Numbered from the stretch's first letter, positions 8,773 to 16,813 are shown. The stretch is DNA of 64,000 nt from Gracilimonas sp965227785 (GCF_965227785.1 NZ_OZ245785.1:124001-188000); one strand, 5' to 3'. The notes: generated by a model not told the origin, from the letters alone. Numbers and translations: made by a program.

Positions 8773-9309
8773 AAGTGACTGGTCTTTTTGACCAATACTT
8801 GCTGCCATACGAGCAACGTGCTTATATCTTTCTATTTGAATTGAGTAGATGCTGATGTCAAACAAAATCCAAATAGCAGCAAAAAATCCTATTACAGGCA
8901 TTACAGTAAAGCCAAGAAGTGCAAAAAAGAGTAGAATGGAAATCGCATACCAGTTTACCAATGCTTTCATTCGTATGATGCCATTCTTGATGTCAAAGTA
9001 CAGGTTACCTCTTATAATTTGAGTATAGCTCCATTTGATATCAGGACTAAACGAGTAGCTTTCTCGAAAAGCAAAAGTGTTATCATCAATTTTCCTGACG
9101 TCTATACCAATATACTTTGAGTTGAGAATGGACTTTTGAATTTCTTCCTGGGATGGAGCTTGATTGAGTGGAAATAGGATTTTTGTAGTATAAAATCTAA
9201 CTGGTATACCAACTTCAAAATACCATCCAACGAACTTATAGCTCAGAAACACTTCCAAGAGTGTAAATAGAAGAACAAAAAGAAAGACTATTTCTAAACT
9301 AGATTCCAT
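8767..9309 (-). CDS. Cassette B gene: membrane protein of unknown function
   Basis: A 180-residue protein with ATG at 9309. Residues ~5-25 (LEIVFLFVLLFTLLEVFLSY) form one membrane helix, and a soluble domain of about 90 residues follows. A pair of helices lies near residues 118-158 (NWYAISILLFFALLGFTVMP, FFAAIWILFDISIYSI). The C-terminal tail is basic then polar. I know no family for it. The start lies 14 bases from the predicted cassette edge, and the stop codon is embedded in the R'' box of attC-like site 1. Cassette membership therefore rests on flanking structure, not on the protein itself. Confidence 0.7.
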   Translation of the reverse strand: MESSLEIVFLFVLLFTLLEVFLSYKFVGWYFEVGIPVRFYTTKILFPLNQAPSQEEIQKSILNSKYIGIDVRKIDDNTFAFRESYSFSPDIKWSYTQIIRGNLYFDIKNGIIRMKALVNWYAISILLFFALLGFTVMPVIGFFAAIWILFDISIYSIQIERYKHVARMAASIGQKDQSLA

Positions 9310-9317
9310 TTAAAGTT

Positions 9318-9440
9318 GCCTAACGACCCAACGTATAAACGGCGCGGGGATTATGATTTGGTTGAAGTAGCAAAATTAATTCCTGGCAATCAAGTTCCAT
9401 CGCACCCCGTCCGCGTCCGATTTAAAACGATTTGTTATAG
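9318..9440 (-). other. attC-like recombination site 2 (123 bp)
   Basis: The forward strand begins GCCTAAC (9318-9324) and ends GTTATAG (9434-9440). On the minus strand this gives R'' CTATAAC and R' GTTAGGC, the latter a perfect GTTRRRY. The inner arms GACGCGG/CCGCGCC region pair imperfectly. Copies of GGGGATTATGATTTGG (9346-9361) and CGTCCGATTTAAAACG (9414-9429) are shared with site 1, showing that the sites are homologous. Confidence 0.6.
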
Positions 9441-9457
9441 TGCATATTTACAGGTGT

Positions 9458-10330
9458 TTAGATAGATGAATATGGTTTAAATTTACTTTCCCAATCTGTA
9501 TTACTCCATAAGCGAATATCATTTAAGTTGAATAAACCATACCTCAAGCCTCTTTCTTTTAGATATACTCTGTTGAGGCCTTTCGCACATTCTTCTTTAG
9601 AATCATATCCACTTACAGTAGTCTGTAAAGTTAGAAATTTGAATCCATAGTTATTTGGGTTGAAAATGAAAGCATTACCTATAAACTCAACGGTATCACC
9701 ATTTGAGTATTCAGGAAAATCAACTGGATATTTTCGAATCAAAGTACCCGCAATTAAATTACTAATGTCAGGTGAGTAGAAAAGTGTATCGACAGTTAAT
9801 TCTATAGGCAGTTTGTATGGAGTAGCAGGGAATCCTCGTCTTCGTTCTAGAGTATCTTTGTAGGTTGTTCCCTCAAAATACCTTTCTCTATAATCTGTAG
9901 GTTGTGTTACGACTCCAATTCGTATAAGACTATCGACCTTCTGTTCAATACGCTTAACGTCATTTATATAGGTAAGGCGATCAACATCATTTGAATTTAT
10001 AAACTCTGATGGAGTAGTAGTATCAATAAAGGAAAGTCGAATGTTTTGATAAAGATCCGGTGAAATAAAAATAAAGACAGGTAAATTGAATAGAATAACC
10101 AACCATAGAAAGTAATTTTTCTTATTCCATTTGAATGTGAGAATTAGGAATAAAAGCGTTGGTCTAAATGTAATCAGAGAGGCAAACACCAAGGTATCAA
10201 GCAGAGCATTGAAAGAAAATGAAGGAGATTGAACAATTTGAATAGCTTCCTGTATTAGCAGAACTAAAACTATGATTACCAAAATGAAGTAATAGACTTT
10301 GTTTACTATTTTGATCCTGTCTGAATTCAT
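9458..10330 (-). CDS. Cassette A gene: multi-helix membrane protein of unknown function
   Basis: A 290-residue protein with ATG at 10330; the in-frame GTG at 10348 would sit on the cassette boundary and is less likely. The N-terminal third is hydrophobic, with roughly three to four membrane helices: YYFILVIIVLVLLIQEAI, LVFASLITFRPTLLFLILTF and FLWLVILFNLPVFIFIS. A ~190-residue soluble, presumably extracytoplasmic, domain follows. It contains charged and aromatic stretches such as YRERYFEGTTYKDTLERRRG. No family is recognised. The gene is more AT-rich than its neighbours, in keeping with an acquired origin. It would be the first gene of the array in reading direction. Confidence 0.65.
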   Translation of the reverse strand: MNSDRIKIVNKVYYFILVIIVLVLLIQEAIQIVQSPSFSFNALLDTLVFASLITFRPTLLFLILTFKWNKKNYFLWLVILFNLPVFIFISPDLYQNIRLSFIDTTTPSEFINSNDVDRLTYINDVKRIEQKVDSLIRIGVVTQPTDYRERYFEGTTYKDTLERRRGFPATPYKLPIELTVDTLFYSPDISNLIAGTLIRKYPVDFPEYSNGDTVEFIGNAFIFNPNNYGFKFLTLQTTVSGYDSKEECAKGLNRVYLKERGLRYGLFNLNDIRLWSNTDWESKFKPYSSI

Positions 10331-10343
10331 TTGAGGTGATCCA

Positions 10344-10354
10344 TGCACTATAAC
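10344..10354 (-). other. Cassette array 5' boundary (R'-like box)
   Basis: On the minus strand GTTATAGTGCA marks the start of cassette A and is complementary to the R'' end of attC-like site 2. No matching attC or recognisable attI could be found further upstream (10355-10600). Confidence 0.4.
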
Positions 10355-10811
10355 ATATTATTATTCGAACAAGCTATCTATATCATACTTCAGATAAAAA
10401 CTATAAAAGCCTATCTGAGGGTCTCAATAGCTTACTTTAGATTTTATCCGACGAAGAGTACGGATAATCACTTCAGATAAAATTCCTTTTTTTTGTAAGG
10501 AATTGCTTCCTCATCGCTCAAACAATATAAAGCATACAACTATTAATTCAGCGGTAGTTATGGGTAAACCAGTACTGTTAGAACAGCTTAGGTAAGAAAC
10601 ACACTAAGGCGGCAACTACATCAAAAGCCCTGTAGATCTTATATAAATCGTCCATCGAAAATCGGTCGCTCAATCATTCGCAAATCAACAACAAGATTCC
10701 TGCCTTCGCAGGAATGACTACAGCACGGTACTCAGCCAAGAGCTGAGCAAGACAAACGAACCCCAAAAACCTTAAATGTTCAACTTTCGATGTTCCTTGT
10801 TGGGTGTTCCA
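10355..10811. other. Gene-free region upstream of the cassette array
   Basis: No convincing gene is present. It holds a 13-bp direct repeat ACTTCAGATAAAA (10387-10399 and 10470-10482) and an inverted repeat AATTCCTT/AAGGAATT (10481-10504). A REP-like hairpin TTCCTGC/GCAGGAA followed by TGAC lies at 10697-10718. A copy of the dispersed GAACA-type repeat lies at 10778-10810. It could include the array promoter or a degenerate attI, but nothing proves this. Confidence 0.5.
10778..10810 (-). repeat. Dispersed intergenic repeat, copy 1
   Basis: A string of GATGTTCCTTGTTGGGTGTT type abuts the stop codon of the next minus-strand gene. Its reverse complement matches the copies at 13049, 14351, 17110 and 24075. 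Confidence 0.6.
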
Positions 10812-11312
10812 TCACTCCACCATAATATCCCCGTAGGATATCATCTGCTGGTTGGCGTTAAAGATGTACACCCGGTTCAAACCGCGCGCTCCTTCCGGAT
10901 TACCAAACTCGGAGAATTCGATGGGATTGATCTGAAAAGTGGTGAGCCCGGGCTGTAGCGTTTCAAAATAGGTGTAAAGTGTGCGGAAACTATTGTCCTG
11001 CAGCCTCACTAAAACTTCTAAACCGTTTACGGATTGAACACCCGTCACTTCCACCTCAAACTGAATGGCCTGATCGGTGGTAACGGGATTGGGGTAGGGA
11101 GGCACAATCTCAATAAGTCCCTGGAAAAGAGGGGATGTTCGCCAGTCGTCTTCATCGAGGTTTTGAACGGCACCCTGGTTTGTGGTTTCAGTGAAATTCC
11201 GGGGCTGGGAATAAGCTTCCTTTTCGAAGTCGCGCTGGGCATCATTGCGGGTACAGCTCATCAGCAGGAGCAGCGATAACAGTAAAAACGGATAGGTAGA
11301 AAACTTCAGCAT
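10812..11312 (-). CDS. Lipoprotein of unknown function with a YPNP motif
   Basis: A 166-residue lipoprotein: hydrophobic residues 7-18 (YPFLLLSLLLLMS) end in a lipobox before Cys20. The mature part has a low-complexity polar start, then a beta-rich domain (residues ~65-166) opening with VPPYPNPVTTDQAIQFEVEV. YPNP followed by beta strands resembles the FlgD-like/secretion-tail immunoglobulin fold common in this phylum. Here it is the whole domain and not a C-terminal tag. The function is unknown. The stop lies next to a dispersed repeat, and the divergent yffB-like gene begins about 100 bases away. Confidence 0.7.
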   Translation of the reverse strand: MLKFSTYPFLLLSLLLLMSCTRNDAQRDFEKEAYSQPRNFTETTNQGAVQNLDEDDWRTSPLFQGLIEIVPPYPNPVTTDQAIQFEVEVTGVQSVNGLEVLVRLQDNSFRTLYTYFETLQPGLTTFQINPIEFSEFGNPEGARGLNRVYIFNANQQMISYGDIMVE

Positions 11313-11410
11313 AAAATGGCACGAACACGGCGTGCATTACGTTCGAATTTCGGGAAACAAACCGTATCTTTCCCTTGCTGAAAATACAAAACATTCACCA
11401 TAATACTACG

Positions 11411-11773
11411 ATGCTTCATATTGCCGGAATAAAAAACTGCGACAAAATCAGAGACACTAAAAAATGGATGGAAGAACACAATGTGGAGTACGAGTTCATC
11501 GATGTAAGAGAAGAGCCATTGACCCGGGACGAGCTGAAGGAGTTGGAGTTTAAAGTGGGACTGGACGTACTGTTGAATAAACGGGGCCGCAAGTGGAGAG
11601 ATTTAGGCCTGGCCGATAAGGATCTGTCGGAAGAGGAATTGTTTGAGCAGTTGCTGGAACACCAGGTAATGATTAAGCGACCGGTGCTTATAAAAGATGA
11701 ATCGGTGCTGGTTGGGTATGATGAAGAATCGTTTGAGGCTTATATAGCCGACGAGGAACCGGAGGAGAAATAA
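11411..11773 (+). CDS. ArsC/Spx/YffB family thioredoxin-fold protein
   Basis: A 120-residue protein starting at ATG 11411; an upstream in-frame TTG at 11375 was rejected because it adds 12 unrelated residues. GIKNCDKIRDTKKW holds the single N-terminal Cys10, as in YffB. FIDVRE, LLNKRGRKWRDLGL and IKRPVLI are hallmarks of the ArsC family, with Arg in the RP(V/L) segment. The second cysteine of Spx (CxxC) is absent, and there is no sign of ars genes. A glutathione/thiol-dependent reductase role is therefore only suggested. The next gene follows after 34 bases on the same strand. Confidence 0.82.
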   Translation: MLHIAGIKNCDKIRDTKKWMEEHNVEYEFIDVREEPLTRDELKELEFKVGLDVLLNKRGRKWRDLGLADKDLSEEELFEQLLEHQVMIKRPVLIKDESVLVGYDEESFEAYIADEEPEEK

Positions 11774-11807
11774 TTGTCCGAATCCTGCCGTTTGGCAAAC
11801 TAACTTT

Positions 11808-12605
11808 ATGACCAAAATCATCCTTTCCATATTACTTTTTATGCTGACCGTTCCCGCCTTCGGGCAGCACAACTTTCCGGATTCCGCTTCTGCACCACCC
11901 ACAATGGAAGACCTGTTCTCGGTAAAGGAAACCTTCCGGTACGAAGTGAAATACGGTTTCTTGAAGTTGGGGTGGGTGAATGTAGAACTACAGAGTGATA
12001 CCACGTACCAGGGGCGTGAGCTGAATCATATACTTACGGAGATTGAGTCAAATCCATCCATTCCCTTTGTAGGGGATGAACTGGATCGATTTCACAGTTT
12101 GTTTTATGTGAATGAGAAGGGCTTGCCGGTGGAAGTGAAATACTGGAAAGACAATATTGACGAGGGAAAGTATGACGAAATCCAGTACTGGTTCGACCGG
12201 GATATGGGAAAGGTGTATTACATCGAAGAAGATGATTCCCGGGACACCCTTGCCCTTGAAGACCCTGCGACATCCGGTCACCTGATATTTTACTTTTCGC
12301 GGCTTTTTGCAGGAAGTGAGGAAGATTATCAGCTTCCGGTGTATGTAACCAAGAAAAAAGGATACATCTATGCCGACAATTCCCTCAAAAAAGAAGAGCG
12401 AAATTATGCCCCTTTCGATGGACCGATACAAGCATACCTGATGAATGGAACCACGGAAAATATTGAGGGGCCATTTGGCTTCTCCGGCGACTTCAGGGCC
12501 TGGTTTCTGGATGATGATCTTAGGGTTCCGCTGGAAGCAAGGGTGAAGGTATTATGGGGAAATGTAATTGTACGAATGATTGAATACACACGCGAAGAAT
12601 TATGA
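11808..12605 (+). CDS. Exported DUF3108 family protein
   Basis: A 265-residue protein with signal peptide MTKIILSILLFMLTVPAFGQ. The body fits DUF3108: ETFRYEVKYGFLKLGWVNVEL at the start, VGDELDRFHSLFYVNEKGLPV in the middle, and repeated acidic beta strands. The family is periplasmic, found in many Gram-negatives, and has no established function; an envelope role is often assumed. The last base pairs overlap dut in an ATGA arrangement (12602-12605), so the two are translationally coupled. A shared yffB-like/DUF3108/dut transcript is likely. Confidence 0.82.
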   Translation: MTKIILSILLFMLTVPAFGQHNFPDSASAPPTMEDLFSVKETFRYEVKYGFLKLGWVNVELQSDTTYQGRELNHILTEIESNPSIPFVGDELDRFHSLFYVNEKGLPVEVKYWKDNIDEGKYDEIQYWFDRDMGKVYYIEEDDSRDTLALEDPATSGHLIFYFSRLFAGSEEDYQLPVYVTKKKGYIYADNSLKKEERNYAPFDGPIQAYLMNGTTENIEGPFGFSGDFRAWFLDDDLRVPLEARVKVLWGNVIVRMIEYTREEL

Positions 12606-13048
12606 AACAGGTATTAATAAAGAAACTGGATCACGCCAAAGACTTGCCACTCCCAAACTATGAATCGGTAGCGGCGGCCGGTATGGATGTGCGGGCAGCG
12701 GTAGAATCACCTATCGTGATTAAGCCGGGAGGCCGAAGTTTAATCCCAACCGGATTGCAGATGGCTCTGCCGGAAGGGTATGAAGCCCAAATCCGCCCGC
12801 GCAGCGGTCTGGCTATCCGAAATGGGATCACCATGCTGAATTCACCCGGTACCATAGATGCCGACTATCGGGGTGAGGTAAAGGTGATAGCCATTAATCA
12901 CGGGGAAGAAGAATTTGTAGTAAATCACGGCGATCGAATAGCCCAGATGGTGATTGCTCCGGTAACACAGCTTCCCCTGCTGGAAGTGGACGAGCTCGAT
13001 GAAACGGATCGCGGAGAAGGCGGGTTTGGCAGCACAGGCCTTAAATGA
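12602..13048 (+). CDS. dut: dUTP diphosphatase
   Basis: A 148-residue trimeric dUTPase, which hydrolyses dUTP to dUMP and pyrophosphate, keeping uracil out of DNA and feeding dTMP synthesis. All five motifs are present: AAGMDVRAA (1), PRSGLAIRNGI (2), GTIDADYRGEV (3, with the catalytic Asp), GDRIAQMVI (4) and the C-terminal RGEGGFGSTG (5). The length is normal. It overlaps the DUF3108 gene by four bases, and a dispersed repeat and a hairpin follow the stop codon immediately. Confidence 0.97.
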   Translation: MKQVLIKKLDHAKDLPLPNYESVAAAGMDVRAAVESPIVIKPGGRSLIPTGLQMALPEGYEAQIRPRSGLAIRNGITMLNSPGTIDADYRGEVKVIAINHGEEEFVVNHGDRIAQMVIAPVTQLPLLEVDELDETDRGEGGFGSTGLK

Positions 13049-13076
13049 ATATCGAACATTGAACATCCAACATTAA
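13049..13076 (+). repeat. Dispersed intergenic repeat, copy 2
   Basis: ATCGAACATTGAACATCCAA lies directly after the dut stop. It is the same family as the copies at 10778, 14351, 14436, 17110 and 24075. Confidence 0.6.
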
Positions 13077-13107
13077 GCTGTTAGCTGAAGCCTGAAAGCT
13101 GACAGCT
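13076..13107 (+). repeat. 11-bp inverted repeat just upstream of the MFS gene
   Basis: AGCTGTTAGCT (13076-13086) and AGCTGACAGCT (13097-13107) form a stem with one G:U pair and a 10-base loop, ending five bases before the MFS start codon. There is no T tract, so it is not a classical terminator. It may affect mRNA stability or translation. Confidence 0.5.
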
Positions 13108-13112
13108 ATATT

Positions 13113-14390
13113 ATGACAAAAAACCTCCGCCCGTATCTCAACCTCATAAAAGAAAACAAAGACTTTCGCCGGCTTTGGATCGCTCAGTCGGTGTCAAACT
13201 TCGGGGATTGGTTTGGGCTGCTTGCCCTGTATGCTATTATCGGCCGTTATTCTGATTCTGAATTTTTACTTGGGCTGATTATCGTCGTTAAAATGCTCAG
13301 TCTGGCTTCTTTCTCTCCGTTTGCAGGATATATTGCCGACCGCTTCAACAGAAGAAAGCTTATGTTCTGGTGCGATCTTTTGCGGGGTGTTGCCGTAGTC
13401 GGAATCATATTTGTGGATTCTGCAGGCACACTTTGGCTGGCTTATGTATTGACTGCAATTCAGATGATGCTTTCCGCGGTATTCGAACCGGCTAAGACTT
13501 CCTCCATTCCCAATGTTACCTCCGAAGATAACCTCACCAATGCCAATATTATCTCGACGGCCAGTTGGAGCATTATTTTTACAACCGGAATGGCCTTCGG
13601 TGGTTTTGCAACCGAATGGCTGGGTACCACCAACGTGCTTATCCTGGATGGTTTCAGTTATGTGATATCGGCCTGGTTTGTTTACAGAGCCACTATTCCC
13701 CAGAAACGGCTTTCCAAAGAAGAATTATACCGAACCCGGAATCCTCTGAAGGGTATTAAAGAAGGGCTCAGCTACCTGGTGAAGAACCGCCACATTCTAA
13801 GGCCTTCGCTGGCAAAAGGTACCTCAACAGTATTTCTGGGAGGACTGGTTTATCTGCTCATCATCGTGAGCGAAGAGGTACTGATGATGGGAAGTATAGG
13901 TTTGGGTTTACTCTATGCAGCCCGTGGATTCGGAACCGGTATTGGACCCGTCATTGGCCGTCGAATTTTTAGGGATGAAAAAGATTGGGTGTTATTAATG
14001 GGCCTCGCTATCACTTTTTGCGGAGTGATGTACCTGGTGGTGGGAGTAGTGAACAATATTGGGTTGATGTTACTCTTTGTACTTCTAGCTCATTCGGCAT
14101 CAGGGGCAAACTGGGTTACAAGTACGGTACTTCTTCAAAAACGAACGCAGGATACTTTTCGCGGACGAATTTTCAGTACAGAATGGCTGCTTTTTACCAT
14201 AGGGAATTCGTTTTCGGTAGTTATAGCCTCCCTGATACTTGAAAGCGGCATCATGACTGTTAAACCTCTCATCATGGTTTATGGAGGAGTGATGGCTCTG
14301 GCCGGCATCCTATGGAGCTTCACCATCACCCCCAATGAAAAGGCCTGGCGGTTGAACATCGAACAAGGAACATCGAATGCAAAAGGGTAG
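13113..14390 (+). CDS. MFS transporter
   Basis: A 425-residue inner-membrane protein with about 12 hydrophobic segments, typical of the MFS_3/DHA3-type exporter group. The N-terminal WIAQSVSNFGDWFGLLALYAI and GYIADRFNRRKLMFWCDLLRG (loop 2-3 signature DRxxRR) support this. The substrate is unknown; drug or macrolide efflux labels are common but unproven for such proteins. The last codons (LNIEQGTSNAKG) are encoded by a copy of the dispersed repeat, so the native C-terminus was probably extended or replaced by a repeat insertion. It converges on the S9 peptidase gene. Confidence 0.85.
   Translation: MTKNLRPYLNLIKENKDFRRLWIAQSVSNFGDWFGLLALYAIIGRYSDSEFLLGLIIVVKMLSLASFSPFAGYIADRFNRRKLMFWCDLLRGVAVVGIIFVDSAGTLWLAYVLTAIQMMLSAVFEPAKTSSIPNVTSEDNLTNANIISTASWSIIFTTGMAFGGFATEWLGTTNVLILDGFSYVISAWFVYRATIPQKRLSKEELYRTRNPLKGIKEGLSYLVKNRHILRPSLAKGTSTVFLGGLVYLLIIVSEEVLMMGSIGLGLLYAARGFGTGIGPVIGRRIFRDEKDWVLLMGLAITFCGVMYLVVGVVNNIGLMLLFVLLAHSASGANWVTSTVLLQKRTQDTFRGRIFSTEWLLFTIGNSFSVVIASLILESGIMTVKPLIMVYGGVMALAGILWSFTITPNEKAWRLNIEQGTSNAKG
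14351..14379 (+). repeat. Dispersed repeat, copy 3, inside the 3' end of the MFS gene
   Basis: GAACATCGAACAAGGAACAT is read as NIEQGT near the protein C-terminus. It is in inverted orientation to the copy at 14436-14477, so the two can pair between the convergent genes. Confidence 0.65.
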
Positions 14391-14435
14391 AACTTTTTAG
14401 TTCGTCCCTAAGTCCAAAAACCCTCCAAGGTTACC

Positions 14436-14477
14436 CTTCAACGTTCAGTGTTGGATGTTTCTTGTTGAATGTTTCCT
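14436..14477 (-). repeat. Dispersed repeat, copy 4, after the S9 peptidase gene
   Basis: CAACGTTCAGTGTTGGATGT lies beside the peptidase stop codon. It closely matches the sequence at the same place after the paralogous gene (17110-17149). Confidence 0.65.
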
Positions 14478-16813
14478 TAATCTTCGGGAAGGTTGAAGTC
14501 GATGACATCCGGGCGGTAATCTCCTAACAGGTGCTCGGAGAAGTAATGCCACATCATACGCTGGAAGTAAGGATTGTAAGGCCCGAATCCGTGTCGGCGG
14601 CCGGGCAGAATCATCATATCAAATCGCTTACCGGCTTTGATGAGCGCATCAGCCAAGCGTATGGTATTTGCTGGGTGCACGTTGTTGTCCATGTCACCAT
14701 GAACCAGCAGCAAGTGCCCCTTCAGGTTGCCGGCCAGCTCCGCATTGGATTCAATTGGAGCATCGAAAGTGATCACTTCCTTTTCCACTTCCACGCTGTC
14801 TTCGTTCATTTCCTTAATGGTTTTTCGGTTTTCTTTCACACCGTTATGAACTTCACTCCACCAGATATTATAGATGTTGTTATCATGATTACCCGCAGAA
14901 GAAACAGCAACATCATAAAAGTCGGGATAGGTGAGGAGGGCAGCGGTACTCATAAATCCACCACCGGAATGTCCGAATATTCCCACTCTGTCCTGATCGA
15001 TAAAGGAATGGCGCGAAGCCAGTTGTTCAATGCCGTATTTGTTGTCAGCTAAAGGATAGTCACGCATATCTCCATATCCATAGTTGTGGTAATACTTGGA
15101 TCGGATCGGGCTTCCGCCTCGCTGACCAAAAGCAACTACCACAAATCCAAGTTGTGACAACGACTGATTTCTTCCTGTTGAACCTGTTACCGAAAAACTG
15201 GTCGGGAAGGGCTCTGTCTGTGGACCGGGATATACATAACTGATAATCGGGTAGTCCTTTTCCGGGTCAAAATCGAAGGGTTTCCACATTACTCCATACA
15301 GGTCGGTTGCGCCATCGGCAGCTTTTACGGTAAACTCTTCCGGTGCACTCCAGCCAATTTCCTCTGCAGCAGACATATCCACCTGTTGTAGTTCCAGGAT
15401 AGCTTCCCCGTTTCCATTTCTGACAACCGTCTTGGTAGGCATATCAACCCGGGAGTAATTGTCCACGAAGTAATTTCCTTCCTCAGAAGCGTTGATGTTG
15501 TGATTGGCATCTTCGGGTGTCAGGTGACGTAACCGGGAACCATCAAATCGTACAGAGTATAGATTTTCAAAATAAGGATTCTGCCCGGTTTCACTTCCAT
15601 AAGCGGAAAAATAAAGCGTTTTTGCGGAGGTATCGATCCTGGCAATATCCCCGACTGTATAGTACCCGGATGTGACAGCATTCTTGAGATTTCCTTCCGA
15701 ATCATAGCGATAAAGTTGTCCCCAGCCGGTACGCTCACTCCACCAGATATATTCTTCCCCTTCATTAATGATAGCCAGCTGGGCATAGCGTGTATTAAAG
15801 TACGGTTTGCTTTCTTCTGACCACAGTACTTCTACATTTCCGGTAGTGGTATTGGCTTTCAGTACATCGATTTTACTCCATGTTCGGTCGCGGCGAAGGA
15901 TGTAGAGATAGTCCGATTTTTGGGTTTCCCAAATACCGCCATCATTAAAATAAGCACCTCCTAAAGACTGATCTTCCCATTTGTCGGTATCGAGGGTGAC
16001 CGATGTCTCATTAGCAGGGTCAAATACCTGAATTTCATCCACATAAATATCTTCTTCTCCCGGCATCGGGTACTTGTAGGTTTCCAGCTCAGGTCGTTTT
16101 CCAAGTGAATTTATTACCCATAGCTCGTCTACTTTTCTTTTATCCTGACGCTTCACCCACAGCTTCTTTGAGTCTTCAAACCAGTTGGCACGAGATCGCA
16201 ACCTCTCGTTTGAAGTGGTGTCACTGTCGTCAGCCTGATAGCTGAACCATAATTCTCCGTCATCAGTAAGCTGAATCTCTGTACTATCTTCATCATCTGT
16301 CTTCATCACGTACAGGTTGTGATTCTTGGCAAAAGCTATCCAGGTGCTGTCGGGGGAGTAGGTTGCCCAGTCTTCTTCTTTCTTCTCACTTAAAGAGTCT
16401 CCTTTAACCAAGCGGTTACCATTCAGGTTATAAGTGAAATTGATGCTGTCTACATGAAAGGTAAACCGCTCTTTGTCCGTATCGTAGTCGAAATCGTTTA
16501 AGTCCAGATCTTTAGAATTGAAAGTCCTGTTGAATGTTTCGGAAAGCTGGGCAGCAAGCTCATCGCGGTCAAACAGTTCTCTTTGAGATCCCCGTGCTGC
16601 ATCCACGAAGTACCAGTTAGTGCCTTCCGAGTTTTCATAGGGATACCAGAAAGTATCGGTGTCTTCAATCCATCGCGGCCAGACGAAGGTGTCGCCGATC
16701 AGTTTTTCCATTTTTTCTCCGGTGAAGCGCTCAGCGGCTTCAAAATTAGCCTGAGCAAAGGCAGAAGAGGAAGCTACAATCAAAAGTATAAATAGGGAAG
16801 AGAGACGTTTCAT
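14477..16813 (-). CDS. Exported S9 family peptidase (DPP4-type), paralog 1
   Basis: A 778-residue serine peptidase with signal peptide ending SSAFAQ, so it works in the periplasm or outside, probably trimming dipeptides from peptides. Residues ~50-500 form the DPP4-type beta-propeller (WATYSPDSTWIAFAKNHNLY). The C-terminal alpha/beta-hydrolase has the nucleophile in GHSGGGFMS near residue 614, the Asp in HGDMDNNVH and the His in GRRHGFGPYN. GHSGGG replaces the GWSYGG of classical DPP4, so substrate preference may differ. It lies tail to head after a close paralog at 17152-19503; the first differs little in architecture. Confidence 0.9.
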   Translation of the reverse strand: MKRLSSLFILLIVASSSAFAQANFEAAERFTGEKMEKLIGDTFVWPRWIEDTDTFWYPYENSEGTNWYFVDAARGSQRELFDRDELAAQLSETFNRTFNSKDLDLNDFDYDTDKERFTFHVDSINFTYNLNGNRLVKGDSLSEKKEEDWATYSPDSTWIAFAKNHNLYVMKTDDEDSTEIQLTDDGELWFSYQADDSDTTSNERLRSRANWFEDSKKLWVKRQDKRKVDELWVINSLGKRPELETYKYPMPGEEDIYVDEIQVFDPANETSVTLDTDKWEDQSLGGAYFNDGGIWETQKSDYLYILRRDRTWSKIDVLKANTTTGNVEVLWSEESKPYFNTRYAQLAIINEGEEYIWWSERTGWGQLYRYDSEGNLKNAVTSGYYTVGDIARIDTSAKTLYFSAYGSETGQNPYFENLYSVRFDGSRLRHLTPEDANHNINASEEGNYFVDNYSRVDMPTKTVVRNGNGEAILELQQVDMSAAEEIGWSAPEEFTVKAADGATDLYGVMWKPFDFDPEKDYPIISYVYPGPQTEPFPTSFSVTGSTGRNQSLSQLGFVVVAFGQRGGSPIRSKYYHNYGYGDMRDYPLADNKYGIEQLASRHSFIDQDRVGIFGHSGGGFMSTAALLTYPDFYDVAVSSAGNHDNNIYNIWWSEVHNGVKENRKTIKEMNEDSVEVEKEVITFDAPIESNAELAGNLKGHLLLVHGDMDNNVHPANTIRLADALIKAGKRFDMMILPGRRHGFGPYNPYFQRMMWHYFSEHLLGDYRPDVIDFNLPED

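Larger units (their letters stand above)
8673..10353 (-). mobile_element. Two-cassette integron-like array without a visible integrase
   Basis: Two minus-strand genes are each followed by an attC-like site, so the region splits into cassettes at 9324-10353 and 8673-9323. In each cassette the first bases are the inverse complement of the bases entering its attC. Cassette A starts TTATAGTGCAT and its attC begins ATGCACTATAAC. Cassette B starts TTAGGCAA and its attC begins TTGCCTAAC. Start codons sit 14-24 bases from the cassette boundary. No integrase gene lies in the window, so it resembles a cluster of attC sites lacking an integrase (CALIN). Confidence 0.55.

Noticed and set aside
8667..9440. 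The attC-like sites as a MITE pair
   Set aside because: The ends are GTTRRRY/RYYYAAC boxes with gene starts and stops placed as in cassettes, and no target duplication is seen. A MITE origin is less consistent than attC, though not excluded.
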